64,000 nucleotides of DNA, taken from Methanolobus profundi (lineage in GTDB: Archaea > Halobacteriota > Methanosarcinia > Methanosarcinales > Methanosarcinaceae). Shown piece by piece: positions 18,145 through 28,222 of the stretch. Within the stretch, counting starts at the first letter, position 1. Each line of letters opens with the position of its first letter. A model generated the notes under the pieces. That model did not search any database, was not told the DNA's origin, and was given only the letters and a program-made list of their open reading frames with translations. Both the position numbers and the translations under genes were made by a program. Location of the stretch: the NCBI RefSeq assembly GCF_900114835.1, contig NZ_FOUJ01000002.1, positions 204,374 through 268,373 on the forward strand, in the 5' to 3' direction.

Positions 18145-18355
18145 AAATAAATTTTTGCACGGACATACAAATTGAAAGATCTCAAATGTGAATATAAGAG
18201 ATACTACCATAATGCATTCTGAAGAAATTCAGGAAATATCATATCAGGAAACATCTGCATTGGCATATCTTGCCACAAAGCACCAGTTTTAATAATAATA
18301 TGCAATTAAAGTAAATTGACAGCAATTAATTGTTGTGACAGACTGTTATCCTTAT

Positions 18356-18428
18356 GCCGAGGTGACAGAGTGGCTAATGTGACCGCCTGCAGAGCGGTTT
18401 TTCGGGAGTTCGAATCTTCCCCTCGGCA
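18356..18428 (+). tRNA. tRNA-Cys (anticodon GCA)
   Basis: The acceptor stem GCCGAGG pairs with CCTCGGC (18421-18427), followed by discriminator A. The anticodon arm is ACCGC-CTGCAGA-GCGGT with anticodon GCA, and the T arm is GGGAG-TTCGAAT-CTTCC. A long D-loop region (ACAGAGTGGCTAATGTG) completes the cloverleaf. CCA is not encoded. It ends 25 bases before cysS, on the same strand. Confidence 0.93.
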
Positions 18429-18453
18429 CTTTTATTGACAAAGGTGTTCTACC

Positions 18454-19887
18454 GTGGTTTTAAAAATATACAATACGCTTACAAGAGAGCTTGAGGATTT
18501 CATCCCCATCAATGGGAAGAAAGTGAATATGTATGTTTGTGGTCCCACTGTATATGACCACTGCCACCTGGGACACGCCAGAAGTTACGTTTCCTTTGAT
18601 GTTATCAGAAAATACCTCATTTACAGAGGTTACGATGTCAATTATGTTTCCAATATCACTGATGTGGATGACAAAGTGATAGCAAGGGCAAAAGAAACAG
18701 GTGAAGACCCTTTTGTATTATCCAGGAAATTCACCGATTCTTTCATAGAGGATATGGAAACCCTTGCAGTGTTACCACCTGATACAAGACCAAAGGTCAC
18801 AGAGCATATACCGGAGATCATCGAAACGATCAGCACATTGATAGACAATGGCACAGCTTATGTGACCGCCAGAGGAAATGTGTACTATGACCTTACCTCA
18901 TCAAAAGAAAAGATAGGTATCCTGAGCCACCAGACCGAAGAAGGGCTCCTTGAAGGCTCCGGCTGCAGAGTTGATGTAGAGGACGACAAAAGATACCAGC
19001 TTGATTTCGTACTCTGGAAAACTGCAACTGAGGAAGAAACTGGCTGGGACAGCCCATGGGGCAGAGGTCGTCCGGGATGGCATATCGAATGTACTGTAAT
19101 GTCCATGAAGTATGGCTCCGAGCAACTGGACATACACGGAGGAGGCATGGACCTTGTCTTCCCCCACCATGAAGCAGAGATACATCAATCTGAAAGCTGC
19201 AGCGGAAACCACCAGTTCAGCAAATACTGGATGCACAACGGATTCCTCACAATAGATAAGGAAAAAATGTCGAAATCCCTCGGGAACTTCTTCACTATCA
19301 AAGAGGTACTGGATGAATTTCCGGCTGCGACTATCCGTTTCTTCATAGTTTACACTCATTACAGAAGTACCATCGATTTCAGCAAGGAAGCACTTGAGGA
19401 AGCAGGCAGAGCAAGAAAAAGACTTGTCAATACGATCACAAATGTAGAGCATGCCTTTGAAAACGCCGCTGATACCGGAGAAGACCATGGACTCACCGAA
19501 CTCATCAATGAAACGAGGGATGCTTTCATCGACTCCATGGATGATGACTTCAATACCAGAGAAGCAATAGGGAACCTCTTTGCATTCGGTCGTAAGGTCA
19601 ATTCAATAATTGCTGACCAGAAGCCTGGAAAAGGATCACTTCAAGATGTGCTTGACTTCTTTTCAGAGGTCAACCAGGTGCTGGGGATCTTTATAGATGA
19701 CCACGGACCAGCGAATGATGAACATGCCCTTTCTGACGAGGAGATCGCAGAAATGATAGAGCTCAGAGAAAAGGCACGTGCAGAGAAAGATTGGGCAAGC
19801 TCGGATTCCATACGTGATGAGCTCAAAGAGAAGGGCATCATCATAGAGGATGGAAAAGAGGGTGTCAGGTGGAAACGGGAGATTTAA
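18454..19887 (+). CDS. cysS: Cysteinyl-tRNA synthetase
   Basis: Class Ia synthetase that charges tRNA-Cys. It shows the HIGH-type signature in CGPTVYDHCHLGHARSYVSF, zinc ligands in GWHIECTVMS and FPHHEAEIHQSE, the WMHNGFL motif and the KMSKSLGNFFTI loop. The 477-residue length is normal. The start is GTG at 18454, the only start that keeps the conserved IYNTLTREL N-terminus. The gene follows its own substrate tRNA directly. Many methanogens also use the SepRS/SepCysS route, which is not visible here. Confidence 0.96.
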   Translation: MVLKIYNTLTRELEDFIPINGKKVNMYVCGPTVYDHCHLGHARSYVSFDVIRKYLIYRGYDVNYVSNITDVDDKVIARAKETGEDPFVLSRKFTDSFIEDMETLAVLPPDTRPKVTEHIPEIIETISTLIDNGTAYVTARGNVYYDLTSSKEKIGILSHQTEEGLLEGSGCRVDVEDDKRYQLDFVLWKTATEEETGWDSPWGRGRPGWHIECTVMSMKYGSEQLDIHGGGMDLVFPHHEAEIHQSESCSGNHQFSKYWMHNGFLTIDKEKMSKSLGNFFTIKEVLDEFPAATIRFFIVYTHYRSTIDFSKEALEEAGRARKRLVNTITNVEHAFENAADTGEDHGLTELINETRDAFIDSMDDDFNTREAIGNLFAFGRKVNSIIADQKPGKGSLQDVLDFFSEVNQVLGIFIDDHGPANDEHALSDEEIAEMIELREKARAEKDWASSDSIRDELKEKGIIIEDGKEGVRWKREI

Positions 19888-19888
19888 G

Positions 19889-20677
19889 ATGACCGTTATC
19901 TGGCAGGTAGATGCATTCACAGACAGACCATTCTCGGGGAATCCTGCTGGTGTTTGTCTCCTGGAAGAGGAGGCGGATGAAGAATGGATGCAGAACGTGG
20001 CAAAGGAGATGAACCTTTCAGAAACGGCTTTCCTCTATCCGGAGGAAGGAGCTTACAGACTGAGATGGTTCGCACCTGATTCCGAAGTCGATCTCTGCGG
20101 CCATGCAACACTGGCAAGTGCACATATCCTCTGGGAAAAAGGATATGCGGAGAAGGAAGATATCATTGAGTTCCATACAAAGAGCGGAACCCTTACAGCA
20201 AGTCTCAAAGATGAATGGATAGAACTTGATCTCCCACTACTTGATGAAGAGGAGACAGAGATACCTGAAGGACTTGTTGAAGCCCTGGGTGTCAAACCTT
20301 TGTATGTTGGAAAGAACGCCTTTGATTATATTGTAGAGATCAGTTCTGAAGAGCAATTGATATTGATCGAACCTGACCTTACAAAACTTGCAACTATCAC
20401 CGCAAGAGGAATAAGCGTAACAGCACGTTCGGCCTCGGAGGAATATGACTTCGTATCAAGGCTATTTGCCCCTGCGATAGGAATTCCCGAGGACCCGGTA
20501 ACGGGTTCAGCACACTGCTGCTTGGGACCTTACTGGGAAAAGAAGCTCAATAAAAGTAGTTTCACTGCATATCAGGCATCTGAGAGAGGAGGGACCTTGA
20601 AAGTGCAGGTGAAAGGAGATAGAGTTCTCATTTCTGGAAAAGCAGTAACTGTGATCGAAGGCCTGATACTTGTATGA
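19889..20677 (+). CDS. PhzF-family isomerase/epimerase-like protein
   Basis: 262-residue member of the PhzF/diaminopimelate-epimerase-like fold. Motifs: WQVDAFTDRPFSGNPAGVCLLE at the N-terminus, SETAFLYPEEG with the catalytic Glu region, RWFAPDSEVDLCGHATLASAH (the classic DLCGHAT) and EDPVTGSAHCCLGPYW. The physiological substrate is unknown for most members. ATG 19889 lies one base past the cysS stop with a GGGAG ribosome site, so the two genes are probably co-transcribed. Confidence 0.92.
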   Translation: MTVIWQVDAFTDRPFSGNPAGVCLLEEEADEEWMQNVAKEMNLSETAFLYPEEGAYRLRWFAPDSEVDLCGHATLASAHILWEKGYAEKEDIIEFHTKSGTLTASLKDEWIELDLPLLDEEETEIPEGLVEALGVKPLYVGKNAFDYIVEISSEEQLILIEPDLTKLATITARGISVTARSASEEYDFVSRLFAPAIGIPEDPVTGSAHCCLGPYWEKKLNKSSFTAYQASERGGTLKVQVKGDRVLISGKAVTVIEGLILV

Positions 20678-20726
20678 GATGAAAGAAAAAAAGGATTAAA
20701 CTGCAATAGTGCTAAAATGATATCAC

Positions 20727-21239
20727 TTAATCTGCATCTGAGCCGGAAACACTTTTGAGCCTGTTGACACCATCTATGTCATCAATGACATCGGCAACTT
20801 CCTCAGGTACAAGTGACCTCCAGTTCTCATCAGCTAACATACGCCTTCTGATCTCACTGCCGGAATAACCTTCCCTCTGATACATAGGTGGCTGTTTGAC
20901 ATTGATACCGGCTTCCTTGAAAAGACGTACAACTAATGGATTATTAGAATAGACCACATCAAAAGGTGGTGTCATAGAAATAATATGAGAGACCCACACG
21001 GCATTCCTTTGCAGGTCTTCTATGGGAATTGCGTAATGCATCACGTCAGCATCCTCGAGAGCATGCCTGATCATCATTACGCGCTCACCTGCAGTAAATG
21101 GATTCTTAGGCTCGTGGCTTTTCTGCGCACTGCCTATTCCAATTACTACCTCATCCACATCCCGGGCAATATCATTTATGATAGAATAATGTCCGAGATG
21201 GAATGGTTGGAAGCGTCCAATATAGAACGCTCTTCTCAT
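20727..21239 (-). CDS. nadM: Archaeal nicotinamide-nucleotide adenylyltransferase NadM
   Basis: Adenylates NMN to NAD+. The HxGH nucleotidyltransferase motif is in FYIGRFQPFHLGHYSII, and SGSEIRRRML is the C-terminal phosphate-binding ISGTxIR counterpart. About 170 residues, as in the archaeal NadM family. I use the methionine at 21239 (RRAFYIGRF); one two codons earlier is possible. It lies 18 bases beyond the fpoF stop and is probably the third gene of the mer-fpoF-nadM unit. Confidence 0.93.
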   Translation of the reverse strand: MRRAFYIGRFQPFHLGHYSIINDIARDVDEVVIGIGSAQKSHEPKNPFTAGERVMMIRHALEDADVMHYAIPIEDLQRNAVWVSHIISMTPPFDVVYSNNPLVVRLFKEAGINVKQPPMYQREGYSGSEIRRRMLADENWRSLVPEEVADVIDDIDGVNRLKSVSGSDAD

Positions 21240-21257
21240 GTGCATATTTGATAACCA

Positions 21258-22286
21258 TCAGTGAATGCCACATTCATCGAATGTGAACTTCTCACAGACT
21301 TCAAGATAGTGTCCTGAGTTGTTATCGTGTTTCATCTTAGCAAGTTTCTGGATAAGGTCCATTCCTGGTTTTGGATCTTCCATGATCTCGACCTTGTCCT
21401 TTACAAGCTCGAACATCTTCTTGCCTACTTCTGTGCGTATGAGCACACAGTTCCAGCCATCTGGTGTACCGACAGATCCCAGTGATATATCTGCTGACAC
21501 TGAGGTGTAGTCACAACAGTTGTGGCATGGGTTCCTTGCGTAATGAGCTACTTCCGGGATCTTCACGCTGTGGGCTTCGCCGTCCTTTGTGTAGTTCCAG
21601 AATTTACCCTTACCGAAGTCCATCTTGACAACATCATCAAGGTCAAGTCCCATTACTTCAGGAACGATCTTCTCGGTCATGATGTCGTGATAGAAACTCT
21701 CCATACACAGGAGTCCAAGGATGACAACGATCTTATCGTTGTTATTCTCAAAGAGGAGACGTGCGCCGTGTGCCTGGCAGGGTACACCAATTACGCCTAT
21801 CTTATCATATTTCTCGAAAGGCTCTCTGAGTGCTGAAAGTACTGAATCGTAGGTATATTTGGTACCTGTAGTTCTGTCAACATCCTCCGGCTTGGTCATA
21901 ATGATAAGCTCAGTACCCCATTTACCATCCCTGGCGATACCGACAATACAATCTACCGTACCGGTCTCGAGCAAAGCTTTTGCCAGAATAGAGGTGACAC
22001 CACCGTCCTGACCTTGTATGGTACTCTTTGCTCCAAAGAACTCTTTCACGTTTGCAAATTCGTCTTCTTCATATCCGTCAATTACAGGACAGAGCCTTGC
22101 ACATGTGAGACATCCCTCACATACATTTGGTGCTGCACCTTTGACGTATAATTCTAAATTATCAGGGTCACGGACTTCTGCATGCTTGTTCATAACAATA
22201 GCACCTGCAGGACATGCTGAAACGCATGCCCCACAAGAAGTGCAGACGTCGTGCTCAATGACCTCTAATATTTTTGGATGGGCCAT
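21258..22286 (-). CDS. fpoF: F420H2 dehydrogenase subunit FpoF (FrhB family)
   Basis: The electron-input subunit that oxidises F420H2 and feeds the membrane Fpo complex. The N-terminus holds two [4Fe-4S] motifs, CTSCGACVSACP and CEGCLTCARLCP. The rest is an FrhB-type F420/FAD domain with GAKSTIQGQDGGVTSILAKA, TTGTKYTYDS, IGVPCQAHGARL and NPCHNCCDYTSVSADISLGS. The 342-residue length matches FpoF of Methanosarcina, where the gene also lies away from the main fpo cluster and beside mer. Other FrhB-like paralogues exist, so the specific name rests partly on context. Confidence 0.87.
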   Translation of the reverse strand: MAHPKILEVIEHDVCTSCGACVSACPAGAIVMNKHAEVRDPDNLELYVKGAAPNVCEGCLTCARLCPVIDGYEEDEFANVKEFFGAKSTIQGQDGGVTSILAKALLETGTVDCIVGIARDGKWGTELIIMTKPEDVDRTTGTKYTYDSVLSALREPFEKYDKIGVIGVPCQAHGARLLFENNNDKIVVILGLLCMESFYHDIMTEKIVPEVMGLDLDDVVKMDFGKGKFWNYTKDGEAHSVKIPEVAHYARNPCHNCCDYTSVSADISLGSVGTPDGWNCVLIRTEVGKKMFELVKDKVEIMEDPKPGMDLIQKLAKMKHDNNSGHYLEVCEKFTFDECGIH

Positions 22287-22313
22287 TAACTGCCTCCGAC
22301 GCTCTTTTTGTGT

Positions 22314-23678
<1,365 letters not shown>

Positions 23679-23918
23679 ATGAAATGCTATGAATGCGAAA
23701 AAGATGGAAAAGATAGCGATACAGTGGCTATCTGCATAATATGTGGGAGAGGGGTCTGTAAGGAACACCATGTCAGGGAGGAGACACCTGTATGGGAAGG
23801 TGAATACAGCATCAAACTCAAATGTGGAATGGGCATAGCCTGCGACTACAAAGATGTACAGCACTGGAAGAAAGTACTCTGTATGCCCTGCCATAAGGCA
23901 TTGGTTGATAATTACTAG
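23679..23918 (+). CDS. DUF2180 zinc-ribbon-like protein 1
   Basis: A small cysteine-rich protein of 79 residues matching the archaeal DUF2180 family of unknown function. Paired CxxC motifs are seen: MKCYECEKDGKDS, ICIICGRGVCKEH and VLCMPCHKA, suggesting one or two bound zinc ions. An upstream methionine is in frame, but the second gene of this type starts MKCYDC, so I place the start at 23679. It heads a run of same-strand redox genes reaching 29.9 kb. Confidence 0.8.
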   Translation: MKCYECEKDGKDSDTVAICIICGRGVCKEHHVREETPVWEGEYSIKLKCGMGIACDYKDVQHWKKVLCMPCHKALVDNY

Positions 23919-23929
23919 GTGATATCATG

Positions 23930-24145
23930 ATGAAATGTTATGACTGTATGGAAGAAGGAAAAGATTCAGAAGCCACCTGTGTCTGTATCACCTGCGGAAA
24001 AGGACTTTGTACCGATCACACAAAGGAACTGGAACTCCCTGTATCCGTAGGACAACCCCCTAACGTAGAGAGGCTTCCTAACGGACTGCCAAGAATACTG
24101 TGCAAATACTGTTTTGATCAGACAATTGAAGATTCATTTGACTGA
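23930..24145 (+). CDS. DUF2180 zinc-ribbon-like protein 2
   Basis: Paralogue of the preceding gene, 11 bases downstream. MKCYDCMEEGKDSEATCVC, ITCGKGLCTDH and ILCKYC carry the same cysteine pairs. An AGGTGA ribosome site at 23917-23922 is best spaced for the second of two adjacent ATGs (23930). It has 71 residues. The tandem copies look like a local duplication. Function is unknown; zinc binding is inferred from the cysteine pattern. Confidence 0.8.
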   Translation: MKCYDCMEEGKDSEATCVCITCGKGLCTDHTKELELPVSVGQPPNVERLPNGLPRILCKYCFDQTIEDSFD

Positions 24146-24174
24146 ACCTACCGGAAAATAAAGGAGGATAAATT

Positions 24175-24546
24175 ATGTGTGGAGAAGGAAAAGGTAAAGG
24201 ATGCGGACACAGAGAGATAATCGATGACATGTCCGATAAATTGGGATTCACACCCCAGATATTGGAGACGCTTGGAGAACTTGAACCTGAGTTCCTGCAC
24301 AAGTACAACATGTGCAACAACAAGATACTCAGTGATGGAGCACTTCCAGCTAAAACAAAGATATTGATGGCACTCGCTATCGTTGCATCAAAGCAGTGTG
24401 AACGCTGTGTGGCTTCACAGATGAAGAGTGCTCTGAAGAACGGAGCAACAAAGGAAGAGATCATGGAAACAATGGATGTAATTTTCATCACATCCGGAGC
24501 TCCTGCAGTTGCTGCATGTAGAGATGCACTTAAACATCTCAAATAA
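24175..24546 (+). CDS. AhpD-like carboxymuconolactone decarboxylase family protein
   Basis: 123 residues with the AhpD core [28 protein letters not shown], where the CERC pair is the redox-active CxxC of the family, then [19 protein letters not shown]. The usual His three residues after the second Cys is Gln here. Related proteins are peroxidase partners or small-thiol reductases in archaea. An AAAGGAGG ribosome site precedes the ATG. It lies between the DUF2180 pair and the cytochrome, in line with a redox-stress or electron-transfer operon. Confidence 0.87.
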   Translation: MCGEGKGKGCGHREIIDDMSDKLGFTPQILETLGELEPEFLHKYNMCNNKILSDGALPAKTKILMALAIVASKQCERCVASQMKSALKNGATKEEIMETMDVIFITSGAPAVAACRDALKHLK

Positions 24547-24626
24547 GACATCCTGAAGGGGCCTTCCCGGTCCCTTTAGACCATTTACCATTTTACGATC
24601 ATAATAGTTCACTGAGAGGATAGGAT

Positions 24627-26054
24627 ATGTGGGGGACCATTTTAAAGGGCAGCTTGCTTTTTGTGGCAGCCATGTTGTTGTTATCAATGACAGGATGTTC
24701 TGCATACGCTACTGAAGCTACTGAGTTCGGAGAGTTATCATCTGACGATTTCACCTATGAGAGCAGATGCAGACAATGCCATGCGATCATCTATTCAGAC
24801 TGGGAAGGGACCATGCACTTCAACGCATATCTTGACCCGTTCTATCTGGAAGAGGTCAAAGTTGCAAGCGAGGACACTGATGGTCTTGTAGACGAGTTCT
24901 GTTCACGCTGCCACACACCCATAGGAGTTGTATCCGGCGAGATACCACCAATTGACGGATCAGAGATGAGCGATATCGCCAAACTTGGCGTCCAGTGTGA
25001 TTTCTGCCATGTGGTATCAGGAAGTAACGGAACCGGTAATGCACCTTTCACAGTCACCCCCGGAAACACTAAGTGGGGACCTTTTGACGATTCAAGGTCA
25101 GCCTATCACGACTCAGAATACCTGGAACTCTATACGCAGTCAGAATACTGCGGTATGTGCCATCTGGTCATACACCCGGTCAACGGACTTGTGATAGATG
25201 ATACATATACAAGCTGGCAAGAAAGCCAGTATGCAGAGGATGAGGTTGTTTGCCAGGACTGTCACATGACAGATGGTATCACAGAATTCGAAGCGAACCC
25301 CGGACGTGCAGGTTCGGGTGCACCTAAGAGAGAGCATATCTCATCACACGATATCGTTGGAGCTAATGCATTCATCCCACCAATGTTCGGTGCCAGCAGC
25401 GTAGCTGACATGGCAGTGGAAAGACTCCAGAGAGCCGCAACATTAGAAATTAGCACACCTGAGATAGCATCTGCCGGAGAAGAAGTAATGATCGAAGCTG
25501 CTATCACAAACTCAGGAGCAGGGCACAACATCCCAACCGGAGTATCAGAGATAAGGCAAATGTGGCTCGAAGTAGTTGTCACAGATAGCGAAGGCAATGA
25601 GATATACAATGCCGGAACCCTCGATGCTGACGGGAACATAGAAGAAGCAAAGATCATCTATAACAATGTTCTTGGAGATAGTAACGGCAGTGCCACAGAT
25701 AGTTTCTGGCTTGCTGACAGAGTGCTTGAGGACAACAGGATAGGACCAAAGGAAACAGTGACAGAAGAACATACATTCACACTTCCTGATAATGTGGCCT
25801 ATCCACTCACCGTGGAAACCAGCCTGAATTACAGATCAGCACCACAGTACATGATCGACCATCTGATGGGAGAAGATACTGAAGTACCTGTCATCAGTAT
25901 GAACAAGGAACTTGCGATCATTTACGACCCTTCAACACCAATAGATGAAAGAGGCCAGCCAAGGTCATCAGAAAGCACATCAACCCCTGGTTTTAGTGTC
26001 TTTATCGCATTGGCTGCTCTGAGTATTACGATGTATATATTCAAAAGAAAATAG
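24627..26054 (+). CDS. Pentaheme c-type cytochrome, surface-anchored
   Basis: 475 residues. An N-terminal hydrophobic segment (9-24), ending with a lipobox-like LSMTGC, exports the protein. Five CxxCH heme sites lie at residues 48-52, 92-96, 124-128, 175-179 and 209-213, with extra His in MHFNAY and SAYHDSEY as candidate axial ligands. The second half (about 265-440) is heme-free and beta-rich. The C-terminus has TPGF, a hydrophobic stretch and KRK, like a PGF-CTERM archaeosortase signal. It is therefore likely anchored outside the membrane. Methanosarcina has multiheme cytochromes tied to energy conservation and extracellular electron transfer; this one's partner is unknown. It is followed directly by ferredoxin and flavoprotein genes. 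Confidence 0.92.
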   Translation: MWGTILKGSLLFVAAMLLLSMTGCSAYATEATEFGELSSDDFTYESRCRQCHAIIYSDWEGTMHFNAYLDPFYLEEVKVASEDTDGLVDEFCSRCHTPIGVVSGEIPPIDGSEMSDIAKLGVQCDFCHVVSGSNGTGNAPFTVTPGNTKWGPFDDSRSAYHDSEYLELYTQSEYCGMCHLVIHPVNGLVIDDTYTSWQESQYAEDEVVCQDCHMTDGITEFEANPGRAGSGAPKREHISSHDIVGANAFIPPMFGASSVADMAVERLQRAATLEISTPEIASAGEEVMIEAAITNSGAGHNIPTGVSEIRQMWLEVVVTDSEGNEIYNAGTLDADGNIEEAKIIYNNVLGDSNGSATDSFWLADRVLEDNRIGPKETVTEEHTFTLPDNVAYPLTVETSLNYRSAPQYMIDHLMGEDTEVPVISMNKELAIIYDPSTPIDERGQPRSSESTSTPGFSVFIALAALSITMYIFKRK

Positions 26055-26071
26055 ACGGAGGAAATTAAAAA

Positions 26072-26263
26072 ATGCCACCAGTAGTAGACAAAAATAAATG
26101 TGAAGGAATCGGTGCATGTGCAGAAGCATGCCCAACAGATGTTATAGACATTGAGGAAGATGCGAACGGAGATCTCAGATCAGTTATCGCACGTCCTGAT
26201 GACTGTGTGGAATGTGGCAACTGTGTTGATGCCTGCCCACAGGAAGCAATAACAATAGACTAA
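26072..26263 (+). CDS. Small two-cluster ferredoxin lacking one cluster I cysteine
   Basis: 63 residues, cytoplasmic. Cluster II is canonical: C45-x2-C48-x2-C51-x3-C55-P. Cluster I reads C10-E-G-I13-G-A-C16-A-E-A-C20-P, with Ile where the second Cys should be, and the DNA (TGT GAA GGA ATC GGT GCA TGT) confirms it. Such sites often hold a [3Fe-4S] cluster, so a 7Fe ferredoxin is possible. It lies 17 bases after the cytochrome and 18 bases before the iron-sulfur flavoprotein, and so probably serves as their electron carrier. Confidence 0.9.
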   Translation: MPPVVDKNKCEGIGACAEACPTDVIDIEEDANGDLRSVIARPDDCVECGNCVDACPQEAITID

Positions 26264-26281
26264 CCAAACTGGAGTGACATT

Positions 26282-26902
26282 ATGTCCGATGACACCAGCA
26301 TCAAATTGCTCGGAATATCAGGTAGCCCGAGAAAAGGATCTACAGACTACGTTGTCAATGAAGCGCTCAGGTATGCACAAGAGAAGTACAACGTTGAAGT
26401 TGAGTATTTCTCTGCAAGAGCAAAGAACATGAAGTTCTGCATTCATTGCGATTATTGTGTCCGCAAGAAAGAAGGATGCGTACACAAGGATGATCTTGTT
26501 GAGCTCTATGACAAGATGCTCTGGGCAGATGCATGGATCATCGGTACTCCCGTTTACCAGGGTACATTAAGTGCCCAGACAAAGACAATTATGGACAGGT
26601 GCCGCGCAGTAGTTGCCCGAAACCCAAAAGCCTTCCTGAACAAGGTCGGTGCTGCAACAGCAGTTGGTGGTGACAGAGTAGGAGGACAGGAACCTGCAAT
26701 GCAGACCATCCATAACTTCTACATCATCAGTGAGATGATACCCATTGCAGGCGGATCTTTCGGTTCCAATCTGGGAGCCGCTTTCTGGTCGCAGGATAAA
26801 GGTGCCGAGGGTGCTGCAGAAGATTCAGAGGGTATAAGGACCCTTCACAGGACCGTGAACAAGATGATAAAGACCGCAATTGCGATGAAGAGTATCAAAT
26901 AA
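26282..26902 (+). CDS. Iron-sulfur flavoprotein (Isf family)
   Basis: 206 residues with a flavodoxin-like fold: LGISGSPRKGSTDYVV binds the FMN phosphate, and GTPVYQGTLSAQTKTIMDR is the second conserved block. A compact cysteine cluster C53-x2-C56-x2-C59-x6-C66 is the Isf hallmark and would ligate a [4Fe-4S] cluster. Methanosarcina Isf accepts electrons from ferredoxin and can reduce O2 or peroxide. Its place between ferredoxin and the FNR-like gene fits that chain. Confidence 0.88.
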   Translation: MSDDTSIKLLGISGSPRKGSTDYVVNEALRYAQEKYNVEVEYFSARAKNMKFCIHCDYCVRKKEGCVHKDDLVELYDKMLWADAWIIGTPVYQGTLSAQTKTIMDRCRAVVARNPKAFLNKVGAATAVGGDRVGGQEPAMQTIHNFYIISEMIPIAGGSFGSNLGAAFWSQDKGAEGAAEDSEGIRTLHRTVNKMIKTAIAMKSIK

Positions 26903-26914
26903 AGGGGTGCTCCA

Positions 26915-27613
26915 TTGAAATTTGAAGAACCTGTGACAGAGATTATACAGAGAGCATATAATGTGAAAAGTTTCAGGTTCAACAGACCGGAAGCTTTTGA
27001 CTTCAAAGCCGGACAGTACATTACGGTCACACTTGATAATAACGGGAAGAAGACAGGCAAACCTTTTACTATTTCTAGCAGTCCCACTGAGAGAGAACAC
27101 ATAGAGTTCACAAAGAAGCTCACTGGCCATGAATACTCGAACCTGCTGGATGCTATGGGGACAGGAGATACTGCACTCATAAGTGGTCCTTTCGGAAAGA
27201 TGACATTCGAAGGGGAGTATGAGAAGATAGCACTGCTCAGTGGTGGTATTGGTATTACTCCCATGATAAGCATCTGTAAATATGCAACTGATATGAAGCT
27301 AAGTACGGATATCATGCTCATCTGCAGCGATAAGACAGAGCAGGACATGGTGTTCACAGAAGAGCTTGAAGATATGAAAAAAGAAAATCCAAGGCTCTCG
27401 GTCTTCAATACCCTCACAAGAGCATCAGAGAACTGGAAAGGATGCAGGGACCGCATCTGCAGTAACATGATCGAGAGGGAAATACCAGATTACGCAGAAA
27501 GGATATTCTATGTATGCGGACCACCACCAATGGTGGATTCTATGATGGATATGCTCCACGAGATGAAGATACCTGACAGCATGATATACAAGGAATCGCT
27601 TACAGGATATTGA
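26915..27613 (+). CDS. FAD-dependent ferredoxin-reductase-like oxidoreductase
   Basis: 232 residues of the FNR superfamily. The FAD-binding barrel has FKAGQYITVTL and KPFTISSSPTEREHIEF; the NAD(P)-binding half has ALLSGGIGITPMIS and FYVCGPPPMVDSMMD. There is no C-terminal [2Fe-2S] domain, so it must pass electrons to a separate carrier. The start is TTG at 26915 with GGGG about eight bases before it; no ATG lies near. It is 12 bases after the Isf gene. Confidence 0.88.
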   Translation: MKFEEPVTEIIQRAYNVKSFRFNRPEAFDFKAGQYITVTLDNNGKKTGKPFTISSSPTEREHIEFTKKLTGHEYSNLLDAMGTGDTALISGPFGKMTFEGEYEKIALLSGGIGITPMISICKYATDMKLSTDIMLICSDKTEQDMVFTEELEDMKKENPRLSVFNTLTRASENWKGCRDRICSNMIEREIPDYAERIFYVCGPPPMVDSMMDMLHEMKIPDSMIYKESLTGY

Positions 27614-27645
27614 AGTGGAACTGAACTAAAGGAGGAAAAAAGATC

Positions 27646-28194
27646 ATGAAAAGAATAGCATGGGGAATTACCGGATCAGGAGATCTGATCAAAGAAACAT
27701 ATGATATAATGGTCGATATAAAGAAAAAGAGCAACATTGAGATCATGGTCTTCCTTTCAAAGGAAGGAGAGACCGTTATGAAATGGTATCACATGTGGAA
27801 TGACATACAGAAGGATTTCCCTAACTTCAAGACCGATGCAGGACCAAACTCACCATTTATAGCAGGACCCTTACAGGTAGGACACTATGATGCACTTATC
27901 ATTGCACCTACAACTGCGAATACCGTTGCAAAGATAGTCTATGGTATTGCAGACACTCTTGTTACCAATGCAGTTGCACAGACTGCAAAAGGAAGTACAC
28001 CGATCTACATCCTTCCTGTGGACCAGAAGAGAGGGACTGTAAAGACATACTCGCCTGAAGGCAGGGAAATGGTGCTTAAGATGCGTGAAGTTGATGTTAC
28101 AAATACTGAAAAGCTTGCGCAGATGGAAAATATAAGCATTCTGGAAAGACCAGATGATCTTTACGACCTTCTTGGCATCAGTAAGGATCAATAG
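27646..28194 (+). CDS. afpA: Archaeoflavoprotein AfpA
   Basis: 182-residue flavoprotein of the HFCD/Dfp-like fold. WGITGSGDLIKETYDIM opens it and ALIIAPTTANTVAKIVYGIADTLV is the FMN-binding core. This matches AfpA, described from Archaeoglobus as an FMN protein that receives electrons through ferredoxin and flavoprotein partners. The gene sits after ferredoxin, Isf and FNR-like genes in the same order of ideas. It is preceded by AAAGGAGG. Its final acceptor is not known. Confidence 0.87.
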   Translation: MKRIAWGITGSGDLIKETYDIMVDIKKKSNIEIMVFLSKEGETVMKWYHMWNDIQKDFPNFKTDAGPNSPFIAGPLQVGHYDALIIAPTTANTVAKIVYGIADTLVTNAVAQTAKGSTPIYILPVDQKRGTVKTYSPEGREMVLKMREVDVTNTEKLAQMENISILERPDDLYDLLGISKDQ

Positions 28195-28222
28195 ACCTTA
28201 AAACACATACGATCAAAGGGGA

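Noticed and set aside
24551-24590. Possible hairpin AAGGG...CCCTT after the AhpD-like gene
   Set aside because: Only a five-base stem with a long loop; too weak to call a terminator.
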